Below, piece after piece: positions 49,654 through 62,357 of a DNA stretch of 64,000 nt; the first letter of the stretch is position 1; each line of letters starts with the position of its first letter. This DNA comes from Montifringilla adamsi (lineage: Eukaryota; Chordata; Aves; Passeriformes; Passeridae): positions 10,526,099 to 10,590,098 of the forward strand of contig JAGGNK010006448.1 in assembly GCA_017590115.1 (NCBI GenBank), given 5' to 3'. The position numbers were made by a program, and so were the translations under genes. The notes beneath the pieces were generated by a model, which was not told the DNA's origin, did no database searches, and was given only the letters and a program-made list of their open reading frames with translations.

Positions 49654-52334
49654 GTGTTCTAGTGTTATTTAGTGTTTTAAGAATTAGAACATCCAAATGG
49701 TTAGGTATTTCATATGACACCAGAGGCAGCCATCTAAAAATCTTTACATTCTTTCAAAAAGTTATGGTAGGTTTTGAAACAAGTCTGCTCAAAACTTTGC
49801 AACGTAAGTAGAAATTAAAATCCAAGTGCTTGCAATAAAGTACACTGTGCAGAGCTGAAAAACAAAAGATTAATCTTGTTTGCATAACAGAGCTTTAAAA
49901 AAACCTGATGTTCAGTTGACCAAAAATGTTCCAGTTTTGTTAACCTATATATTTTAACAAAAAATTCCTCTAAGGAATGCACTTTTGTAAATTGTAAATA
50001 AAATTATTCATAATGAGAATTAATGTAGTATATGTTACTATGGAGACCATTTGAGAATAGAGGCATTAAATTGTAGTTTGCTTTCTTCCAGGAACTGAAA
50101 CAAATGCTTATGAAAACCTTTAAAGGAAGTAGTTCATCTGTAGTACTTGAAAGAATTATGTAATAGAAAACTTATATCTACTTACTCACAGAATTCACAA
50201 AGTGAGACGATCTTGGTGACAGAATTATGGTTTTGGTGGTGGGGAAAGTAGACATCTTTTATTTGTCTAGCTAAAACTGATGGAAGACATTGTTAGTCTA
50301 CAGAAGTGGAGTATTCGAAAACAATTCATAGGGAGAGGTTTGACAATCCAAGTAATGCTTATAGGAACTTGTATCTGGGACTATTTTCAAAGCTCATTTA
50401 TTTGCTGGGTATGTATGAATGCTATATGTACTCTGAGAAATTTCTCTAAAGGGATAAAACCTGACATTTGGAAGAAAAAAGTAGATATGCATTTTTTAAG
50501 GGTCCTCTGAAAAAATAATTCATATGCTTAGCCTGTCCTTATTCAGTGGCATAAGAGGTCACAAGCAGCATAATATGTCATTTTTCATTTTTGTTTTCTC
50601 ATTAGGCTTGATAGAGAAAGATCCCACTGCTCACTGGGAACACAGTGTGGGAACCAGTAAGTAGTGTAGGGAAGGAATGCGTGTTTGAAACCAACACATG
50701 CTGTTATGAAATGCAATGGTGTGAGAAGGGAATTTGGTAGAAAAAAAATATAAGGAAAAAAATAAAAGAGAAAGTTATAAAACATGCAAGAGCAAAAGTA
50801 AAGGAAAGCAAGGGAAAAGGAAGATAAAAGATGAAGTTTTATTGAAAGCTATTTCAAATCTTCACTTCTGCAATGGTAATTTCTAGTCTTCATTTGATTT
50901 TGATTCTTTTTTCAATGGACTTTCTCTGTGCCATTTCTCTTTCCTGGCTGTTCAAATAGCTCAGAGATGCTTCTCTCCATTTTTCTTACTATGTTTTCCA
51001 CATTTGTCATCTCTTCTCTGAAGAAAGATGTGGCTCCTGAGGGTATTTCTTCACTTGTTTTTCAGGATTCTGCTAATGAAAGGGTGGTTTCTTATGAGCT
51101 CTGATAACCAAACCCAATTGTTCCTCTGCCCAGTTTTCTACCTGATTTTCAACATACTTTCACTCTGGAGGTTTTTTGGGATCTATGTTTCTGTTATTGA
51201 GTGTATGGGGCTGCATTTTATGTTCAGGCTAGTTTAGCGTCTTTCCAGTCCTACAGTCTTAGTAATTTTGAAGAGGACTTGGGTAAGAGTGCCGGCCTTC
51301 CTTATTTGAAGGCCACATACTGAAAATGTTAAGCCTGTCTTCTGGTTCACATATAAAGGCCATGGGCACAGCTCACATGGGGCAGGGAAAATTAAATCTC
51401 CACAAGGATTTCCACACTAGAGAGAACAGTGATTCTCATGTTGTCATACCAGAACACTGCAGCAGGGGCTGAGCATTAGGCAGGGGTTATTTGGGAGCCA
51501 GGATGGCTGACCTGAAACACCATCCCCACCTTCTACAGGTGGACGTGACTTTATTCAGAAGCACATTGCATAAAAAAAAAAACCATGGGAAAGCATCTTT
51601 GTGTGAAGCGCAGCAGACCACATACAAAGGCTTTATATTTTGGCTGAAGGTTCACCAGTTAAGATACTTTTTGCCCACTTGGTAGATCAGCTGAGATGAA
51701 TTGACCTTTAGTCAAACCAAGTAATATAATTTTGTATATGCTAGAGATCAAGAGTATGCACTTGTCCACATGGAGTGATAATGACAGCTGAAACTGGAGT
51801 ATAGTTTTTCTTAGGTTAAATGTAATTTATTTTGCATTAGCTTCAACATTTCCCATGTCATAAATGAAAACAAATTCATTTTAAGCCAAAAGATATCACT
51901 TTAGTTGCTTGGGTCACTAAATTTAGTCCTGCAGGTTCTTTATTTTTTAATCTTAAACTGGGTAGCTCAGCATTCTTTTGAGAACAAAATGGTAGTCAAG
52001 AAGAGAATGAATTGTGAGGTACTTGAGAGGGAAATAACTGAAACTATCTATTGAAAGCATAGGAAAGGAAATGCAGCACAGTTGACTGCGAGGTACTTTA
52101 CATTCAAAGCAGAGATGAAAGCATTGTGAATTTAAATTAGTGTAATGACCTACAGAAACTACGTCAAGGTCTCTGGAATTATTCAGCCCTGGCAACCAGA
52201 AGGTGAACACTAGATTTTATTTTATCTAGAGTTCAAATGAAGCCCAAGCACTGGTAGCAGTTATTTCACACTTTGCATGGAGGGAGCATTGTGGAGAGCT
52301 TTATATAACTGAGTAGAGCCTGTCGCAGTACTCA

Positions 52335-52361
52335 ACTTTGTGCTATTGGCAAAATGTGTTG
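52335..52361 (+). repeat. 27-bp dispersed direct repeat, copy 1
   Basis: Twenty-seven bases beginning ACTTTGTGCTATTGGCAAAA are identical to 53750-53776. Flanks differ on both sides. No known repeat family was recognised. Confidence 0.92.
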
Positions 52362-52434
52362 CTCTTTCCCCCCGCCTTTTTTAATTTTTTCTTTTTTCCT
52401 CAGTATTTTTTCTCTCTTTTCCATTTCTCTTTCC

Positions 52435-52935
52435 TAGAATCATGGAATCAATCACAGAAAAGCCCATGTTGAAAGGGCCCCCAGTAGACCATTTGGTTCA
52501 GAAGTTTGTGGGAAAGGGAGCCTAGATGGGATTAAGTAGCACCTGCTGCAATCAGACTTTGATTCAGCAATGGGGCCTCCACCACATCCCTGGTGAGGTT
52601 GTTCCATTGACTGACTCTTCTCACTGTAAAAATTTCTTTCTTATGTCAGTGTGAAACCTCCTTATGCAACCTTACACCTGTTGTCCCATGTGTTCTCCAG
52701 GTGGCTCCTTGTGGAGAGAGAGCTTCTGCCCTCTTTGGCCTTTCATGGTAGAAGACTGTGATGAGGTGCTGACTTATATTTCTGTTCTTCATGGAGAAAA
52801 GGCATAACTTGATCAGTCTTTCTTCACAGGGAGGCTCTGCAGTGCTTTGATGATCTTCATGGCCCTTCTTTGGACCTTCTTCAGTCTGTACACATCTTGA
52901 ATTGTGGGGATCAGTGTTCCAGGGGTACTCCTCTT
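52435..52935 (-). mobile_element. CR1 retrotransposon 3' region, antisense
   Basis: On + it begins TAGAATCATGGAATCAATCA, the reversed CR1 3' terminal repeats. It continues GGGCCCCCAGTAGACC, ACATCCCTGGTGAGGTTGTT, TGTAAAAATTTCTTTCTTAT, CTTGATCAGTCTTTCTTCAC and TTCATGGCCCTTCTTTGGAC. It ends near CAGTGTTCCAGGGGTACTCC. The wording differs from the other copies here, suggesting a different CR1 subfamily. It is 5'-truncated. Confidence 0.88.
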
Positions 52936-53749
52936 TCTTCTTTCCCTTCATTTTTTTTACTAAAATAAAGAGCTGTGCTTGACTATTTTTCTTTAGTTTT
53001 ATCTTTTCAGAGGGATAACTCAGACTTTTAAGTATCTGAAGGTGGATAAATAAGCCATCCCCTCATTATTTCAGCAGTCCGTTGAACACTTGTTAAAAGT
53101 CTTGGGTTTTTTTTTTTCATGTGGGTTGCAAGTCTCTGGAGCCTAGTTCAGAAAGTTTAAATAGATAAGGTTGGCAATACTGGGAATCAAGCTTTTGAAA
53201 TGTTTCAAAGAGGATGATTTGTCATTTCTTATGGTTTATCATTGAAGAAATATGAGAGATGTTCTTCTTTAAAATCAAAATATATCAGACTGTTATGATA
53301 AAATAATAATTTCTTGTAAGGCTAAAGAGTGCAAGTTTTGCGTTGAAATCAAAAAAGATGCATTGGTTGGGAAAAAGTTTAGAGCTTAAATTTGCTTCTT
53401 TCACAAGAAGATGTATGCCTGCACAGCCAACTTGTAATTAGCAGCATTAAGGGGCACAGTACCCAGACCAGTACAGATGAGCTGTTTGGGAATGACATCT
53501 ACACTATTTGTGCATGTGATTAAGTTCTGAATTAGCTGTAATCTCTCAGAGAAAAAAAAATAAAATGTCACCATGGACAGTTCAATGAAGACATCTGTTC
53601 AGTGCACACCTGCAGCCAAAGGAGAAATGTTCTGTGCCTTTTATTTCAGTGGAAGCCTTGCAGATGAGATAATGACAGGAGCAGGCTCGGGGTGCTGAAC
53701 ACCTGCTTGAGAGGTCTTGTCTTTGCTCTGGTAAGAGAGAGGATATGAG

Positions 53750-53776
53750 ACTTTGTGCTATTGGCAAAATGTGTTG
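53750..53776 (+). repeat. 27-bp dispersed direct repeat, copy 2
   Basis: Identical to 52335-52361. Copy 2 is itself bracketed by similar 12-mers, TGAGACTTTGTG at its left and TGAGACTATGTG at its right, as if the sequence had been copied into a pre-existing TGAGACTATGTG site. Confidence 0.92.
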
Positions 53777-56764
53777 AGACTATGTGACCCATTGTTTTGT
53801 CCCAGGATGGCAATTTTTATGTTCCCATCATGAAAGGAACAAAATCTTCTGTGAAAGAAAAAGCAAAGAGATCTGCAGATAATAGCCAATTAGTGGTTCA
53901 AAGGCTAATTAGATAAGTTCTCAAATAAAGTTTTGAAGGTGATACAGTCAGCTAAGCTGGGAATTACAATCAGAGAGGATAATGATGCTCTCTGAACAGC
54001 TCAGGAAAGGACAATCAAATACCCTCAGTGATGCTTGAAACGGTAAGAAAAAGAAATATGCTTAAATAAACATACAAAAAATTTCCTTAAATCAGTGGTT
54101 CTAGGAGTCACTGGGGGAATTTGGACCGAGTGAAGGATGAGACTGATCTGTTTGACTTAAAAATAACTCATATTCTGTTGCTCATTTTTTAATTGATTTG
54201 AGATTAATCAGCAAAGAGTGGAACATGTGCTGTTTAATGCAAATATATGCAGAGACAGACATGCATGAACACACACTCACGTACACACCTTGCCTGTAGT
54301 TATTCTGAGGTTTATTATTTGAGACTGAAGTCCTAAGTCTCAGTTCACCATTAATAGCTGGATGACTAGGTAACATTTAGAGATGCTCTACTCAAACAGT
54401 AAGTTAACTTGCAGATTGATTTATTCAACTTTTACAGAACCTTACTACTTTAATGACAATATATCTTCTGGAAGGTGTGAATTTTGAGTGGAAAGAGGGT
54501 TATTCTGTTTGCAATTGCAAGCATTAAACATCCAGGAAGTGCTTAGAGAAAAGTAGTGCCTAAATCAATAACTTTGTGTTCTTCCTTCTTTAGCCTCCCA
54601 AATTTACAAACTTTTGTCTTTTGCATACTCTGATTCCTTTTCCCTACATGCAGCCAATATTTGGGTTTTTATATGGTAATCCCCTTTATAAGAAGCAAAT
54701 AGTGGAATATATAATATTTATGAGGTCTTATAGTCTGGCTCCAAAAGTCACCATGTGAATTAATGTCCTCTGTGGTTCAGTGCTACAGCATGAAGTAGTA
54801 AATTGTTAAGATGCTAACATACATGAGCTTCCATCAAGCTAATAATCAGAGATAACAAGAGAGCTAAATTACACTCAAACATGCTGAATGTTTCACTGAC
54901 TGTGATTTTTAAAAACTAAGTCATTTCAGAACTTTAGCTGCTCTAAAACTTTGCAAAACTGGATTTGTGAATTTTGTCTTTGTTGCTGTGTTTTGTTATT
55001 CACATCATTACTAAGTTCATTCCTTATTAAAGAGTGTGCTATACTGCAGAGTGTGTGGAATCACTATTCCTTCTAACCATGAGAAAGACTTAATAACACA
55101 GTCCTGGGTTCGCCAAGGACAGAAAGTGCTTTTAAGATGTGGCCTCCTGCATCTTGCCTAAAGGTCCTTGTGACTGTCAAGGATAACTGCTGGACTGAGT
55201 GTTTTCTTCATGGGCTTTTTGTTTGTTTATTTGTTTTGGGGATTTTCTTTGTTTGGGTTTTTTTGTTTTGATTTGTTGTTGTTGTTTGTCACATTCATTC
55301 AAACATAAGAAAGTATTTGGCATTAGGGAAAACTTACTGCCTGATCTCTGTGCTTGCAAACTTGACATGCTCAGAAATATATCTATGACCCCCAATATGT
55401 TATTTTTTTTTATTCAAAATACATAGTATATCTGTTTTGGGATTACTTTCTTGAAATCTGGGTCCCCAAAAGTGGAGTTTAGGAAAAATTTAGGGGCTGA
55501 ATGTCATAGCAATGCAGAAATTCTTTCTGTAAAATTTTATCCTAGAAATTGCTTGTGAACATAGTTAGTACATATTTATAAGACACATTCCAATGTGTGC
55601 GAGCAAAGTTAAGAGAAAGCCTAAATGTGTGTAATACTTTGCATTCTTTATATGCTGAGAAAACCCCTAATGTCTGTTTTGAGCTTTTTAATGCAAATTA
55701 TAACACATGAATAAGTTAAGATGCTTCTAGCCTCATCCAGTAATACTGCATATTATTTGTTCACTCCTCTTAGAATTACAACAGGTTCACTGAATGTGTA
55801 ATCTGTTTTTCAAGGCCCTGCACAAACTTTTAAAAGTGAACTTGTGCACCCTTGAAGGTGATGCAACTGTGTGCACGAAGGATGTGCCATAAAAGATGCT
55901 ATTATCCTTCAAAGTTAGATATATTTTCTTGTCATAAGTGCCATACGTGGCATTTTTAATATGTTGCTCAATTCCAGTGATTTTATGGAGCATTGCAACT
56001 ATTTCAGTGTAGTGCTATTTCATTCTGAAATATTGTTTTCTACTTTATAAATACCCCATTAATGGCCTTTCCACTACCACTCTCTTTTCTGGACCAGTCA
56101 TAATTACACCTCTCCTATATGGAAGGGTTGCAACTATTATTGAGATATTTATGTCTTTAAAAGCTGTTTCTCTTTTTCATTAACAAACGTTTAAACTTCC
56201 TACTTTTACATGTAATATTTGAGGAAAAATAGGGGAGTAACAGCTTTATTTTCAAAGTTTTCTGTTAAAAGTGGTTTTTTTCTGAGTTCAGACTTAAGCA
56301 ACTTCACCTGAAAAACTGATCAGAAACATAAACCCTGAAATGAAAGTCAATATTTAAGCAGCTCAAGGTATAAGGCAAAACTGAAGCATAAAAGACATTG
56401 TTTCTGTTTTGATCACTGGACACTAACTTAAATTTTAGAGACATAGTGTAATACTATGCTAAGATTATGTAGCAAAAAAATGCTTTTAATTTGGTTGATG
56501 GGATCATGTGCTTTTCAGTTTTCTCTTCAAAAGAAAAGATAAAGGTAGAATCAAAAATATAACTGCTTTTGATTTTTGTTTCAAATAAGACTACAAAGCC
56601 TGTTGTAGAGCACTGTTGGTACAAAGGAAAATTTAAAAATAAAGATAATAAATTGTTTCTTAAGACAGAAGGATATTTAAGTGAAAGGAAGGAGAACAAG
56701 GCAATTTTTGAATCTTGGTTTTGGAGAAAAATCAATGAGTTGGCTTAGGTCAGGGCCACATTAC

Positions 56765-56815
56765 ATATAGGCCAATGATCTGGATGAGAGAGTATGCAAT
56801 GAGTTGGATATTTGC
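56765..56815 (+). mobile_element. Small decayed CR1 scrap, sense on + (tentative)
   Basis: CCAATGATCTGGATGAGAGA followed by GGATATTTGCTAATAACAG resembles the CR1 RT block around the catalytic F-A-D-D motif (typically AATGATCTGGATGAGG ... TTTGCTGATGACAC). The flanks do not extend the match. Confidence 0.4.
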
Positions 56816-59800
56816 TAATAACAGTCTTTAAGGTTTTTTACTTAATTAGCATGATTTGGCAATTAAAATCCAGAGCTATGCAGATGCAGACACCCTGCCC
56901 CTGAGCAGCATGATGCCTATGAAATACAACCAAGTATAATGTTCATGGCTGAAAACAACTGAAAATAACTGATCTTTTGTGGGTTTGTTATGTAGGGTTT
57001 TTGTGGGTTTGTTGTTTTTTTTGTGTTTTTTTAATCTGAAAGAAGAGAAACCATGTAGGGATAGACAGAATGGCTTTTCTAGGGAAAAGGCTTTCTTGTG
57101 TGAGTTTTCTGATTCATGTTACTTGGGCTTTTTGTGACAGTTTAGCTAAAAAAAAAAAAAACAAACACAGAGGATTTTATCAAACAAGAAAATAATTTTT
57201 TTAAAAAGACAAAAAGTGATAAAGTCATAACAATGACATTTTGATTGAAATAATATTACTCTCTTGCTTCATTATGTCTTATAATTTTGATCCTATGATT
57301 TTAAGGCAAATGGTGCTGTGACTGAAACAATTGTCTTACAAAATGTATATAAAATAAATAATATCACCCAGGAATGCTTTAGTCTAAGGAGGAGTTTTTG
57401 TATGCCTAAACAAAAACAAACAAACAAACCAAAAAAAATAACAGAAGACCAAACCAAGATTCACTCACATTATTAAAACAGTCATAGCTATGGAAAATAA
57501 CAGGGAGAAAAATGAATCATTTGTATTCTTGAGTGGGAAGTGGGGCTGTTACCCTACCAAAAGAACAAGAAACTCTTTGGTAAGCTTGATGAGGACATGG
57601 TGAAGTCTACAGAAGAAGGCACAAATGCCAGTTTGCCACAGACTGTCCTCAGATCCTGCACTCGCTGATATGAGTGGTTTTGATTTCTGTGAATTTATGC
57701 ATGACCCACTTCACAACACTTGTTTCCACATCAGGAAGGAAGAATCAGGTTAAATAAAGAGCATGTATCTGGTTTTACATATAAGAATTTCTGACTTGAT
57801 ATCTATTACTTCTTTACTTAAAGAAGCAAAAGCAAAGTTGTAATAAAATCCTAAGCTTCAGGGAAATAATCCATCACCTACAGAGGCCAGGAAGGAATTT
57901 TCCCTTTGCAATGAAGAATATTGCCTTGGGTACACCAGGCATACTTCATCTTGCTCAAGAGCATGAAGCATTTGATCATTGCCGGTGGCAGGCAGGGCAC
58001 TGTGATAGACCAGTTGTCTGATCCACTCTGACAAATGCTGTGTTCTAGGTTTAATTTATTCAGGTTTAAAGTTTGCTTATGAAGTTGATAGGGGCATAGC
58101 AACTAGAGAGACAATATTGTTCAACTTGTCCTGGAGAAACAGTTACAGTTTCAGAACACACAGACTCTAATTAGAGTAAATTACTCCTGATGGAATAAGC
58201 AATCTGAGAAAAGGAGGAAGAAAAAGTGAGTGTAATTTCTAATGCCACAGGGAGGTCTTGACTGTACAAAAGCTGTCTTTAAATCTTAGGAGCTTTGCTT
58301 TGAAGCAATAGCTAATTGTGCAGGGCAAGAAATAAGCCTGATTAACATTTTATTACTAACTTTAACTACAAAAAATGGATTTTCAACAATAGCCAAGACT
58401 TATCATCTTTAACTGAATTTGGCATTTATTTAAGAAAAAAGGTAAATTGAAGCCATTAAAGTGCCATTAAATAAATTAGGGTGTTCATTCTGTACATTGC
58501 TTCTCATTTTCTCATTTAAAATGTTATGTTTGGAGATTGCCAGATCTAATTAAAGGGGAGGGATATCCAGTGGCTTAAACAGATTGTGATGCATTTATAT
58601 CTATGTCATTCACCAGTTAATATTAATTCATATCACAACAATCTCTGCTGCACTTGAATACAGCAAATCAATCTGCAATATCTACAATGAAAAGTCTGGG
58701 AGAGATCTCTTAGGTCTATTGCAAACAATTTACATCTGTAACCTTAAGGCCTTTTTCTATAGGATTGATTTGAATACATTGCACTGGATGAGGCAGTAGT
58801 TACAAATTTTTTTTTCTGCCCTACAGAATAATTCAATGTAAAGTTTGGATGGGCCACATCTTTTTGGATTCTCATGGTGCCACTACAGCACATAAACCCA
58901 TTTACAATAATGGATTTTTGAAGGGAAATAGGCTTTCTTATTGTTGTTGATTTACATAGTTTGGTTTTCATATTTTTAATAAGCAATTGCTCCGCTGTTT
59001 TGGATTTTTTGTTGTTGTTCAATATCTTTTAGCTCAATTTTGTGTGGAACACAGAGGACAATAAGGGAAGTGACACAACAGTGAAGAGAAACAATAACTG
59101 TAAGTCGAAGAGAATAATACCCTCTAAACCTGTAATCAGTATATGTCCAAAGGCATAAACTTCATGTGGGCACACTGCTAAGTTTTAGACATGGGTTTTC
59201 AGACATTTGAGAAAGAAGAGAAAGATTTAGAGAGGCAAACTTTAAGAATATATTTTGTAGACTTGCACGCAACTCACTGTCCTGCACTGGAAATTTTAAA
59301 AAGCTAAAAAAAAAAAAAAAAAACAACGGAGGTTGAAATAGGTGGAAAGGAATGGAAATAAAAACTGTGGAGGTGGATGAACACTAAGGTATTCATCAGT
59401 GTGAGGTTTTCTTCCTGGAGGTTGTGTTTTTTCCTTACTGTTTTACAGTTTTCTGGTAGTTTTGCTGTCACATGGGGTTTGGTCTCTGTTTTTTTCAGTA
59501 GGCTGGACATGACTCGCTGATTCCCCTCAGTATTCTCAATTCCCCTGGCTGCCCATGGACCTCTCATTTCTGTCTGGAGGAGGTGTCTGAAGGCTGAGTG
59601 GCAGAAGCAAGGAATCTGTTTTTGCACTCAGGAACAGGCGGTTATGTACTGATAATAATAGATATGCATTCCTCTTTAATGTAAATTTCAGGCTTTATGT
59701 TTTATTTTCAGCTTTATGGACATGTATTAGCGTAGTTCTCCAGGAACTTCTTTCCTAGGACTCACTGTGTTTCAGGTGTGCAGTATGCTGACTGTTCAAG

Positions 59801-60062
59801 TCCCCAGAGACTGGTTTGTTTAACCTAATCCTCCCATGCACAAATATGAACTCTTCTAGCCAGATGTTTGAATCTGTGGCTTGAAACATTTAATAGGACC
59901 ATACAAACTTTTTTTTTCCCCAAATATTAGCATTCCTTTTATTTAAAAATGGTGCCAGGGGGTTTGTAAAAACACTGACTACTTCTGTTTCAAGTCATTA
60001 ATTATTCAGGTTTCCTCCATTTATTTTATATTTTAGTCTGAAGGAATTCTGACTTATCAATG

Positions 60063-60075
60063 AATAAAGGAATCA

Positions 60076-60121
<46 letters not shown>
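60063..60121 (+). repeat. 45-nt poly-A tract preceded by AATAAA
   Basis: An uninterrupted A run spans 60077-60121. AATAAA lies at 60063-60068, eight bases before it. That arrangement is what a retroposed polyadenylated transcript would leave. I found no matching target-site duplication, and the upstream sequence does not translate to a known protein, so a simple A-tract remains possible. Confidence 0.85.
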
Positions 60122-60122
<1 letters not shown>

Positions 60123-62326
60123 CCACCCTAGGACTGTTGGTATAAACCCAGTACGTTTTAGTACTCAGGATTGTAATCCATTCAGAGAAGTGGGTGCAAC
60201 TGTGCCACCTTCCTCATCCTGAAAGAATTGACAAAGCATGCAGCCAGTTAATGGCTGAAATTTAACTTTTTGTTGATACAGTGGTTTTCAGCTCTGAATA
60301 AATGATGTTCAGAAAGTACATATGGGAATATGATCATTAGCTTGCCTGTGTACAGTATGTGTATGCTGCCCTAGGGCTGGTGAAACTTTGGTCTGAGTCC
60401 CACAAGGACGCTTTTAAACAAACTTTCCAACAGGTCTCTAGTCTCAATCAACATCAGTTTTACTCTCATATTAAGAATTGCCAGAATGAATAAGAGTTTG
60501 CTCTATTTTCATATATCCTTATTTAAAAGATTAATGTGGAGCTGGAAAGCCAATAAAATTGAGTTGTTTCGGCTTGGTCACGCACTAGAAGATTATACCT
60601 ACAGACACAGACGAAAGGCTGTTTTCTCTAGTTTTAGATTTAACCTGACATATCACTGCCTTGTCAAAAATAGCATTCTAATTTGTCAATATGTGAAGTT
60701 TCATACAGTGCTATATGCAAGTGTCTGTGTGCAGACTCTAAAGGTTCAAAGGTTATATTAATTTCTTAAGGGGAAACAAGTCATATTCAAATGGTTATCT
60801 TCAAGTAGTGTGTTTTGTATTGTGAAACAAGGCAGTAATTCTGTATTCTGTCCTTGTCTATCTCAGTTGAAATGAGATGCTTGAAGGGAATAAGATTTCT
60901 CCTTCTGACATTTCTTCTCTTATCTACAGATTTTGTAAAGTATTTTTTGCTCAGTATATTTTGCCTTTTGCTGCCAGCTCAGTTATAAAAAGAAAGTCAG
61001 ACTATGACTGCAAACAGGCAGACCTGACCCAAAATCTTCAAGAATGCTGTAATTGTTATACTGCAGAATACCCGTAGCCTAACTTGAGGCTAAAACCTGG
61101 ATGAGATGATAGGCACTAACTGTACCAGGGAGAAGGGAGGATACAGAATCTGCAGATAATGGCCCCTGCATTGACACTGTTTAGTGCAAAGATTCTTTTC
61201 TCTACCCCTAGTCCATAGACCATAGATCTCATTGCGGGCTAATTCACAAATTTCCTTCCTGGATGTCTGTACCTTAGGGCATGGAAATGTATATCCATTG
61301 CAAGCAAAATATGTCTTTTGCACTATCCTACCCATAAAGGAAGCAACCCCTCAAAAGAGAAAGCGTACAGGGCAAGTTCAGCTTTAAATTGCAGCATTTA
61401 AATGAACACCTGGTGTTATCACTGAATCAGTGATTCTCTCAATTATTTTAAATGCTCAGACAAGAGGATTCTTATTTGGGGCTATTTGTAGATCCCTTGA
61501 ATCATGAGTGGTGGAAATCTCTTACACCTGTCCTCACTTGCAGTTATTCTCTCCAGATCAGATGTGCCCTGGGGTCAAAGTCGAGTGAAAGGAATGTTTT
61601 ATTCCAACATTTCAGAAAACTAGGAGTTGGATTTGTTTTTGAGTTTGACCTTTCAGAAAAAGGAATTGGCTGTCCTCATTACTGACACTAGGATTTTCTT
61701 AACAACGTGGATGGTTGGGTCAAAAGGTGAGAGACAGCAAGGCATACAGAACATAGATGAGAATGAAATATCATCATTGGCTGCTTCTTTCTGTTCTATT
61801 GCCTTGAAAAAAGAAATCAGTCAGCAGAAAGTCTATACAGTGCACAGAGCTACAAAATTCTGGAGCTATGCTCTTTTTATTAAACTGAGTATGGGAAGTA
61901 TGAGAGAACAGGGAATCCAGAATCCCTTCATTTGCCATCTTGGATGTGCTTTAAATAGATAAGCCATTGTATTGTATCTGTTTGGGAGGTCCGCCACATT
62001 CCCAGATGAGTTGAAATTTTTTTTTTCAATATGTTAAATTCAAAATATCTTTTATATTACAAATGCAATCTAGGATTGGGACTACCCTGTAAATTTTCTG
62101 GATTGGTTCTTTGAGTAAGACAAGGTACCCTAAAGGCAGGTGTTAATCTTGCATTGCATGATGAATCCTGGAGCAGAGACCTCTAGAGCCAGGAGCAGCA
62201 CGAATGTAGCTGCACCACACTCTGAGGCAATTAACCCTGGAAAGGAGAACTTCTTTCAAAGGAAGGCATAACATCAATCAGAGAAACACTGCTGGGTTTG
62301 TTTGTTTTGTTGTCTCTTCTATATAT

Positions 62327-62357
<31 letters not shown>

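Larger units (their letters stand above)
44291..52434 (+). other. GPC6: Intron, about 8 kb, with microsatellites and splice-like motifs
   Basis: No known exon was found. A 118-codon open frame at 44360-44716 has no recognisable domain, but it ends at two splice-like motifs (listed separately). Sequence at about 44735-45080 looks complex and TAAT-rich, like a conserved noncoding element. (AAAAG)n and (CA)n repeats are listed separately. Confidence 0.65.
52936..60062 (+). other. GPC6: Intron, about 7 kb
   Basis: No exon is supported. It contains copy 2 of the 27-bp repeat, T/G-rich low complexity at about 55200-55290, a probable small CR1 scrap at 56765-56815, A-tracts near 57157 and at 59306-59323, and a TAAT-rich, complex stretch at about 58320-58700 that may be conserved noncoding sequence. 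Confidence 0.65.

Noticed and set aside
52368..52440. Pyrimidine-rich sequence ending in TTTCCTCAG and TTTCCTAG
   Set aside because: It looks like splice acceptors, but no donor or coding sequence follows; the second runs straight into the CR1 copy.
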